From Clostridia bacterium (lineage in GTDB: Bacteria > Bacillota > Clostridia > Christensenellales > Borkfalkiaceae): 38,827 bases of DNA. Shown piece by piece: positions 33,248 to 38,827 of the stretch; position 1 is the stretch's first letter; every line of letters starts with the position of its first letter. The translations under genes and the position numbers were made by a program. The DNA lies in the NCBI GenBank assembly GCA_017463425.1, contig JAFTPE010000016.1:1-38827 (forward strand), given 5' to 3'. A model generated the notes under the pieces. The model saw nothing but the letters and a program-made list of their open reading frames with translations, made no database searches and was not told the DNA's origin.

Positions 33248-34297
33248 ATGAAAACCAACGAAAAAATAAAAAAGACAATCCCTGTATTTTTTGCAGCGGA
33301 TAAAAATTATTTGCCGTATTTATCGGTGGCGATTACGTCGTTAAAGGCGCATAGCAATCCCGAATTTTTATATAAAATTCACGTTTTATATACGGGAGAG
33401 TTGGGGGAAAGAGCGAATGAGATTTCCGCGCTTGCGGTTGAAAACGTATCGATTTCCTTTGACGATATTTCAAACGTAATCGATAGGATAAAAGCGTTCA
33501 TTCATTGTCGTGATTATTACACGGACGCAATTTATTACCGCCTGTTTATTCCCGAATTGTTTACGCAATATGAAAAAGCGGTGTATCTCGATTGTGATAC
33601 GGTATTGCTTGACGATATCGCAAATTTATATCAAATCGATTTAAAAGATAATTTGATTGGGGCGGTGGCGGACCAGGCTGTGGCTGGTGTTGGCGCGTTT
33701 CGTGATTATACTCGTAACGCTTTGGGGATTCCGCCTGAAGAATATTTCAATTCGGGCGTAATCGTAATGAATTTGAATAAATTCCGTGAAATTCGATTTT
33801 ACGAACGCTTTTGTCGGGTTTTAGGCAGTTATCATTTTATCGTCGCGCCCGATCAAGACTGTTTGAATTTGATTTGTAAAGGCAAAGTGTATTATTACGG
33901 CGGAGAATGGAACAGAATGCCGATTGCAGGAAAAGACAAGAAAAAACCTGCGCTGATTCATTATAATTTGACAATGAAACCTTGGCATTACGACGACGTT
34001 TTATATCAAGAATATTTTTGGGAATATGCAAAACAGACCGCGTTTTACGACGCAATTTTGCAGGATTTGAAAGAATATACGCCCGAAAAAAAAGAATGGG
34101 ACAAAGTGGGCGGCGAAAGGTTGATTGCGCTTGCGCTCGCTGAAGCAGACAGTCCGAATAATTATTTTCGCACGGTGGCGAATGACACGAGAAAAAACGA
34201 AAACGAGGTAGACGTGTATGGATTTATCGAAGGTTTCTCCGCAGCGTTTGGAGATTTTGAAAAGGATAGAAGAATACGAGAAGGACGAAAAATTTAA
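33248..34297 (+). CDS. Glycosyltransferase family 8 protein
   Basis: A GT-A fold retaining transferase, expected to move glucose or galactose from a UDP-sugar. The start at ATG 33248 follows AAGAGG with 6-base spacing, giving 349 residues; upstream starts at 33209 and 33230 lack an RBS. The N-terminus IPVFFAADKNYLPYLSVAI, the DxD motif in AVYLDCDTVLLDD (about 115), YFNSGVIVMNL, PDQDCLNLICKGK and the final metal-site LIHYNLTMKPWHY (about 238) are all GT8 hallmarks. No membrane segment is present. Its last 80 bases overlap the following acyltransferase gene in another frame. With two acyltransferase-type neighbours it probably builds a glycolipid or an envelope glycan. Confidence 0.93.
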   Translation: MKTNEKIKKTIPVFFAADKNYLPYLSVAITSLKAHSNPEFLYKIHVLYTGELGERANEISALAVENVSISFDDISNVIDRIKAFIHCRDYYTDAIYYRLFIPELFTQYEKAVYLDCDTVLLDDIANLYQIDLKDNLIGAVADQAVAGVGAFRDYTRNALGIPPEEYFNSGVIVMNLNKFREIRFYERFCRVLGSYHFIVAPDQDCLNLICKGKVYYYGGEWNRMPIAGKDKKKPALIHYNLTMKPWHYDDVLYQEYFWEYAKQTAFYDAILQDLKEYTPEKKEWDKVGGERLIALALAEADSPNNYFRTVANDTRKNENEVDVYGFIEGFSAAFGDFEKDRRIREGRKI

Positions 34298-35096
34298 CGA
34301 AGAAGTGGAAAACGATCCTGCCGCGCCAGAGCTAACGCCCGATAAAGCGGATTATTTATGCGAAAAGTTTTCAAATAAATGCAAACGCCGCGTGGCGAAT
34401 TTTATTGCCGATCATTATTTTTTGAATCTTATCAAAAAAGACGTCATGATTATCGACGGCGTAACGGGGGAAGAACATCTTTCAGCGTTGAAAAACGGCG
34501 CAATCGTAACCTGCAACCATTTTTCGCCGTTTGATAATTATATCGTATTTCATTGTATTCGAAAAGCGTTGCCGAGTAAGTATTTGTATAAGGTAATCCG
34601 CGAGGGGAATTATACCAACTTTCCTGGGCTTTACGGCTTTTTCTTTCGGCATTGTAATACCTTGCCTCTTTCCTCCAATCGGCGCACTATGATAAAGTTT
34701 ATGTCGGCGTCTAACGCATTGTTAAAACGCGGAGAAAGTATTTTGATTTATCCAGAACAAGCAATGTGGTGGAATTATAAAAAGCCTCGTCCGTTTAAAG
34801 TAGGTGGGTTTAAAATGGCGTATCGCGCAGGCGTACCCGTTTTGCCGACGTTTATTACAATGACAGACGACGCTCGCTTGGATAAAGACGGATATCCTAT
34901 GCAACGGCATACGTTCCATATTTTACCGCCCATTTATCCCGACCAAAGTTTAGGGGAAAAAGCAGGCGCGGAGCAAATGAAAGAACAGGCGTTTGCCCTG
35001 TGTAAAGCAAAATATGAAGAAGTATACCAAATTCCGCTGGTTTATGGGAATAAAGAGTGTTTTACAAAAGAAAAAGAGGGAAAGGAGAACGCCTAA
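34218..35096 (+). CDS. Lysophospholipid acyltransferase family protein (PlsC-like)
   Basis: A membrane-associated acyltransferase of the PlsC fold, moving an acyl chain to a glycerol or sugar acceptor. The HX4D catalytic motif is CNHFSPFDNY (about residue 100), and the later IYPEQAMWW (about 178) takes the place of the usual EGTR block. The 292-residue frame starts at ATG 34218 with GAGG 9 bases upstream, inside the GT8 gene. I keep this start because the first 60 residues (DPAAPELTPDKADYLCEKFSNK) match what I recall of the conserved N-terminus in clostridial members. The acceptor is not known. It is followed without gap by a membrane protein gene. Confidence 0.9.
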   Translation: MDLSKVSPQRLEILKRIEEYEKDEKFNEEVENDPAAPELTPDKADYLCEKFSNKCKRRVANFIADHYFLNLIKKDVMIIDGVTGEEHLSALKNGAIVTCNHFSPFDNYIVFHCIRKALPSKYLYKVIREGNYTNFPGLYGFFFRHCNTLPLSSNRRTMIKFMSASNALLKRGESILIYPEQAMWWNYKKPRPFKVGGFKMAYRAGVPVLPTFITMTDDARLDKDGYPMQRHTFHILPPIYPDQSLGEKAGAEQMKEQAFALCKAKYEEVYQIPLVYGNKECFTKEKEGKENA

Positions 35097-35657
35097 GTGT
35101 TGTACGTTGTAATCATATGTTTTTGTGCTTTGGTCATATCGATCATCATAACGCTTGCCTGTAACGTGGGGTTTTTATACGCTTTGGGGGTTACCGCGCT
35201 TGCTGTGGCAATCGTCGTGCTTTTGGACGCTTTGGTGGCAACGTGCGCGCGCCTTTTGCCCAAATCTTGCGCCGATTATACCAAGCAATGTTTTTCGGTA
35301 TCGAACAAGGAAAAGAAATTTTATGAAAAATTAAAAATTCGCAAATGGAAAGACCGTATTCCCGAAATCGGGCATTTTACGGGCTTTCGGAAAAACAAGT
35401 TGGACGATCCCAAAAACGTGGAATACGTCGATAGATTTTTATTGGAATGTTGCTATGGAGAAATCGGACATTTTTTCAGCGCGTTTTTCGGTTTTTTCTT
35501 GTTGCTCTTCTTTTTTATTACTGATATTTGGATTGCAATCGCTTTGCCCGTGGCTATTATCAACGGATTGTTAAATCTGCCGTCGCTGTTTATTTTGCGG
35601 TATAATTCGTACAAGCTGAAAATTTTGCGAAAAAGCCTTGTGAAAAAGCAAGCGTAA
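35097..35657 (+). CDS. Membrane protein resembling CrtO-type glycosyl carotenoid acyltransferase
   Basis: 186 residues with two N-terminal hydrophobic segments (LYVVIICFCALVISIIITLA; FLYALGVTALAVAIVVLLDA) and one or two C-terminal segments. The RKWKDRIPEIGHF block (about 82), an acidic CYGEIGHFFSAFFG stretch, and NLPSLFILRYNSYKL recall Staphylococcus aureus CrtO, the acyltransferase that finishes staphyloxanthin (which has VRKWKHKI, an AELIHW stretch and VQRYNRPRL). The family link is from memory and moderate. No carotenoid genes are present, so the acceptor is more likely a glycolipid. The start is GTG directly after the upstream stop, with GGAG 10 bases before. A terminator follows. Confidence 0.68.
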   Translation: MLYVVIICFCALVISIIITLACNVGFLYALGVTALAVAIVVLLDALVATCARLLPKSCADYTKQCFSVSNKEKKFYEKLKIRKWKDRIPEIGHFTGFRKNKLDDPKNVEYVDRFLLECCYGEIGHFFSAFFGFFLLLFFFITDIWIAIALPVAIINGLLNLPSLFILRYNSYKLKILRKSLVKKQA

Positions 35658-35682
35658 ATTGCTTTTTACTTATTAAAAATTG

Positions 35683-35722
35683 ACGGATTTTTTCTTCTTG
35701 TGGAGAAAGAGTCCGTTTTTTT
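35683..35722 (+). terminator. Terminator of the glycolipid cluster
   Basis: The arms starting ACGGATTTTTTCTTC (35683-35697) and ending GAGAAAGAGTCCGT (35703-35716) form a stem of about 15 positions including wobbles, with a small loop, followed by TTTTTT (35717-35722). Confidence 0.88.
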
Positions 35723-35887
35723 GTGTAAAAATCTTTTAAAAAGTGAAAAATTTGAAAAAAATTAAAAATTTCTCTAAAAAAAAGAGGAAATCGAAAAGTT
35801 TTGTCGAATATATAATAATGAATACGAAACGGACAAGTTTGCATTTTTTATGCTTTGTAGAAACGACAACGAGATAAGGAGAGGGAA

Positions 35888-36913
35888 ATGGAAACAACGC
35901 TCAGCGTAAGAGAACGCGTTTGTTACAACGAAGAAAAATTTTTGTCGCCATACGCGAAAAAATCCGCAGATTCGCAAGGCAGAAACCGCGAGGAAACTCA
36001 TTGCGATTTTCGTACCGATTTTCAACGGGATAGGGACAGGATTATTTACAGCAATTCGTTCAAACGCTTGAAAAATAAAACCCAAGTGTTTTTTGCGCCT
36101 GAGGGCGATCATTATATTACGCGTTTGACGCATACGTTGGACGTATCGCAAATTGCCCGTTCGATAGCGCGCTCGCTTGCGTTAAACGAGGATTTGGCGG
36201 AGGCGATTGCTCTTGGACACGATTTGGGGCATACGCCGTTTGGACACGTGGGGGAACGCGTACTTGCAAAACTCGCTTCTCGTGGATTTTTGCACAATCA
36301 GCAATCCGTGCGGGTTGTGGATTGCATAGAAAAAGACGGGCGCGGTTTGAATTTAACGATGGAAGTACGCGACGGTATTTTAAATCATAAGAGTTCGGGA
36401 AAACCCGCTACGTTAGAAGGCGTAGCCGTGTCGTTGGCGGATCGGATCGCGTATATCAATCACGATATCGAGGACGCCATTCGCGCGGGAATTTTAAAGG
36501 AAAGCGATTTGCCGAAAAATGCGGTGGAAACGTTGGGACACGCCACGAAAGAACGAATCAATACGGCGATTGCGGATATTTACAATCAATCGTACGGACA
36601 ACCTTACGTTCGTATGTCCGACGAAGTGATGTCTGCCACGAACGAATTGCGTGCGTTTATGTTCGAGAACGTGTACGAATTGGCAAATAAATCCATTCAG
36701 GAACGTTCCCAGCGTATGTTGTCGCAAATGTTTGCGTATTTTATGGAACACGTGGACAAGCTGCCGAAAGGGTATTTGCGTTTATTGGATAACGACGGAA
36801 AAGAGCAGGTCGTATGCGATTATTTATCGGGAATGACGGATAGATACGCCATTAGCGTATTCGAGAGTTTGTTTATTCCCTCAACTTTCTCTATCGGAGG
36901 TGTTATTTCGTGA
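35888..36913 (+). CDS. dgt: dGTPase-like HD-domain triphosphohydrolase
   Basis: An HD-domain enzyme hydrolysing dGTP (or another dNTP) to the nucleoside and triphosphate. The metal ligands are in RLTHTLDVSQIARSIAR (about 78) and AIALGHDLGHTPFGHVGE (about 106); a later LADRIAYINHDIEDA carries the last aspartate. The 341-residue length matches the short Gram-positive type. AAGGAGAGG precedes the ATG. A -10-like TATAAT lies at 35811-35816, but no matching -35 could be assigned. Its stop overlaps the GTG start of dnaG, as in many Clostridia. Confidence 0.95.
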   Translation: METTLSVRERVCYNEEKFLSPYAKKSADSQGRNREETHCDFRTDFQRDRDRIIYSNSFKRLKNKTQVFFAPEGDHYITRLTHTLDVSQIARSIARSLALNEDLAEAIALGHDLGHTPFGHVGERVLAKLASRGFLHNQQSVRVVDCIEKDGRGLNLTMEVRDGILNHKSSGKPATLEGVAVSLADRIAYINHDIEDAIRAGILKESDLPKNAVETLGHATKERINTAIADIYNQSYGQPYVRMSDEVMSATNELRAFMFENVYELANKSIQERSQRMLSQMFAYFMEHVDKLPKGYLRLLDNDGKEQVVCDYLSGMTDRYAISVFESLFIPSTFSIGGVIS

Positions 36914-38727
36914 GTATAGACAGCGGAAACAAAGGCTGGAATCAAGAATTTCAAGACTTTATTCACGCGCTGAAACAGAAAAACGATATCGTAGAAGTAA
37001 TTCGCAGTTACGTGGCTTTGGATCGTAAAGGTGGAAATTATTGGGCTTGTTGCCCGTTTCATCACGAAAAAACCCCGTCGTTTGCCGTAAACGAAGCCGA
37101 ACAGTTTTATCATTGTTTTGGTTGCGGCGTTTCGGGCGACGTTATGAAATTCGTACGGGAAATCGAATCGACGGATTTTATGGGTGCGGTGCGGATTTTG
37201 GCAAACCGTGCGAAAATGGATATTCCTGAAACCAATTACGATTCGGAAAAGGCAATGCTCGCAAAAAAGAAACGAGATGCTTTGGCGGCGATTATGCTGG
37301 AAAGCGCGCGGTTTTATTTGGGAAATTTGTACAGCGGCGATTCGCGCGCGGACGCGCATTTGCAATATATTGCAAAACGGGGATTAGCTCCTACGACGGT
37401 GAAAAAATTTGGACTGGGCGCGTCGCTTGATTTCTATTCGTTGCCAAAACATTTGATTCAGAAAGGGTTTTCCAAAGAGGACATTATCGACAGCGGTGTA
37501 GCGGCGGCGGATAAGACGGGAAAATTGATAGATTCACAGGGTGGACGGTTGATTTTTCCCATCATCAACGCATTTGACGAAGTGGTGGCGTTCGGCGGAC
37601 GACTTTTGGAAAAATCCGATTTTGCAAAATATAAAAACACGCGTGAAACAATGCTTTTTAACAAGAGCAAAACACTGTATAATATCAATCTTTTAAAGAA
37701 ACTTAAACGCGAACAGGCGATTAAAGAGGTCATTATCGTCGAGGGATATATGGATACGATTTCTTTATATCTAGCAGGTTTTAAAAACGTCGTTGCGTCT
37801 ATGGGGACTTCGTTGACAAAAGAACAGGCTCGATTGGTAAAGCGGTATTCAGATACGATTTTAATCAGTTATGACGGGGACTTCGCAGGACAAAAAGCCG
37901 ACCTTCGAGGGTTGGAAATATTAAAAAGCGAGTCTTTGAACGTGCGCGTAGTGCCTATGCCCGAGGGATTAGACCCTGACGATGTTGCAAAACAGGGAAA
38001 AGACGCGTATCAAAAATGTTTAGACGCGGCAATGCCTCTTATCGATTATAAAATTCACGCATTGCAAAGAAAATACGACGTTACCAAAACGGAGGAAAAA
38101 CGTCGATTCGTTGCGGAGGCGTTGCAAGTCGTTAAAGAGGCAGACAGCGAGAGCGTGAAAGAGGAACTCCTTAAACGCTTGCGAGATATCACAGGGATAA
38201 CCTATCACGCATTGGAACGGGATTTGCAAAATTTGCCGAAGGCTGCGCAAATGGAAACGGATTTACCCAAAGAAAAGTTGTCGGAAACGGCGGCTGGTAC
38301 GGACAAATGGAAAAAAGCGTTGCGGTTTATTTTGGCGGCGAAGTTGTTTTCCGCGCCGTACTCAAAGGATTTTGACGTTATGGATTTGCCGCTTGCGGAC
38401 GAAACGCATATCGTCGTGGCGCAATATATTGCCGAGCGAGAAAAAAATCAAGAACGAATTCGACCAAGCGAATTGTTTGAAGTCTTAGACGAAAACTGTG
38501 AAGAATTGAACGAGATTTTGGATTTGAATTACGGTGAAAAGTTGTCAGGCGAGATTGCCGAACGTTTCTTTTTGGACAGCGTAAAAACGTTACAGCGTGA
38601 TAAAATCGAAAGAGAAATTGCCGAATGTAACGAACAATACGCCAAGGCAACGGAAGAAAGCGAAAGAAAAAAAATAGCGCAAAAATTGGCGGAGCTGATA
38701 CGAAAAAGAAATCAGTTAAAAAAATAA
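36910..38727 (+). CDS. dnaG: DNA primase
   Basis: DnaG makes RNA primers for the replication fork. It starts with GTG 36910, overlapping the dgt stop, with GGAGG 9 bases upstream. The 605-residue protein has the CHC2 zinc domain (CCPFHHEKTPSF at about 39, YHCFGCGVSGD at about 61). The catalytic core and TOPRIM domain include IIVEGYMDTISLY (about 276) and ISYDGDFAGQKA (about 318). The C-terminal third is the helicase-interacting region, which is less conserved and rich in charged helices. Confidence 0.98.
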   Translation: MSIDSGNKGWNQEFQDFIHALKQKNDIVEVIRSYVALDRKGGNYWACCPFHHEKTPSFAVNEAEQFYHCFGCGVSGDVMKFVREIESTDFMGAVRILANRAKMDIPETNYDSEKAMLAKKKRDALAAIMLESARFYLGNLYSGDSRADAHLQYIAKRGLAPTTVKKFGLGASLDFYSLPKHLIQKGFSKEDIIDSGVAAADKTGKLIDSQGGRLIFPIINAFDEVVAFGGRLLEKSDFAKYKNTRETMLFNKSKTLYNINLLKKLKREQAIKEVIIVEGYMDTISLYLAGFKNVVASMGTSLTKEQARLVKRYSDTILISYDGDFAGQKADLRGLEILKSESLNVRVVPMPEGLDPDDVAKQGKDAYQKCLDAAMPLIDYKIHALQRKYDVTKTEEKRRFVAEALQVVKEADSESVKEELLKRLRDITGITYHALERDLQNLPKAAQMETDLPKEKLSETAAGTDKWKKALRFILAAKLFSAPYSKDFDVMDLPLADETHIVVAQYIAEREKNQERIRPSELFEVLDENCEELNEILDLNYGEKLSGEIAERFFLDSVKTLQRDKIEREIAECNEQYAKATEESERKKIAQKLAELIRKRNQLKK

Positions 38728-38728
38728 A

Positions 38729-38754
38729 AACGCAGCGGGCAGGTATGCGTTGAA
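38729..38754. repeat. Intercistronic hairpin containing a 17-base sequence repeated at 258-274
   Basis: AACGCA (38729-38734) pairs with TGCGTT (38746-38751) around an 11-base loop. The run GGCAGGTATGCGTTGAA (38738-38754) also occurs exactly at 258-274 near the other end of the window. No U-tract follows on the plus strand, so it is not a plus-strand terminator. Purpose unknown. Confidence 0.4.
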
Positions 38755-38822
38755 AAATAAAAAACGGAAGAAAAAAGAACGGAAAAACGGAAGGTATTTT
38801 CGTATAAACGGAGGATAAAAAG

Positions 38823-38827
38823 GTGAA
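38823..38827 (+). CDS. First bases of the next gene, probably rpoD
   Basis: GGAGG (38810-38814) is followed after 8 bases by GTG at 38823, and the window ends. The dgt-dnaG-rpoD order is common in Clostridia, so the primary sigma factor is the likely product. The protein itself is not visible. Confidence 0.35.

Noticed and set aside
35791..35816. Promoter for dgt using TATAAT at 35811
   Set aside because: No hexamer resembling TTGACA lies at 16-18 bases upstream, so only the -10 match can be stated.

Overview
The window looks like a chromosomal segment of an uncultured Gram-positive anaerobe of the Clostridia (Bacillota), possibly a gut Christensenellales- or Oscillospirales-type lineage. 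Supporting signs are strong AAGGAGG-type ribosome binding sites, TTGACA/TATAAT promoters, a T-box leader in front of pheST, a dgt-dnaG pair, a DUF3343 gene beside a cysteine desulfurase, and lipoproteins with Gram-positive sugar ABC permeases. Genus-level placement cannot be made from the sequence alone. No tRNA, rRNA, CRISPR array, transposase or phage gene was recognised.

Layout. (1) 1-3.0 kb: the tail of an unknown gene, a reverse-strand cysteine desulfurase divergent from a DUF3343 (putative Se/S carrier-like) gene, endonuclease III, and two overlapping small helical proteins. (2) 3.0-12.6 kb: housekeeping genes. mscL is followed by a terminator that runs directly into a consensus promoter, then a phenylalanine T-box leader controls pheS-pheT-truB-ribF-nfo. 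A second promoter drives an M24 aminopeptidase and efp, followed by dtd. (3) 12.7-15.7 kb: a SorC-type sugar-sensing regulator, a Cys-rich KTR zinc-ribbon protein, an AraM/EgsA-type glycerol-1-phosphate dehydrogenase and an atypical RpiB-family isomerase. This reads as a small polyol- or sugar-phosphate module. (4) 15.7-33.1 kb: the accessory core. It holds a 400-base regulatory region, a 37-residue peptide with an ideal RBS and TTG start, a 1,089-residue secreted protein, a palindromic repeat element, a 692-residue lipoprotein, a sugar-binding lipoprotein with two permeases and no ATPase, a 935-residue Ig-like secreted protein, and two DUF4838 proteins (one lipoprotein, one cytoplasmic). (5) 33.1-35.7 kb: GT8 glycosyltransferase, PlsC-type acyltransferase and a CrtO-like membrane acyltransferase, probably for glycolipid synthesis. 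(6) 35.8 kb to the end: dgt-dnaG and the first bases of another gene, by synteny probably rpoD.

How the accessory core may work (inference): surface beta-sandwich proteins bind a polymer or glycoconjugate, the DUF4838 lipoprotein processes it outside, the importer takes up the product using a shared ATPase encoded elsewhere, and the cytoplasmic DUF4838 paralogue finishes the job. The substrate is unknown.

Main points to check: an in-frame TAA that cuts off the canonical C-terminal tail of the second permease, the 37-residue peptide, the outside/inside DUF4838 pair, a recurring unnamed C-terminal beta-rich module in the surface proteins, and the glycolipid cluster with its 80-nt gene overlap.
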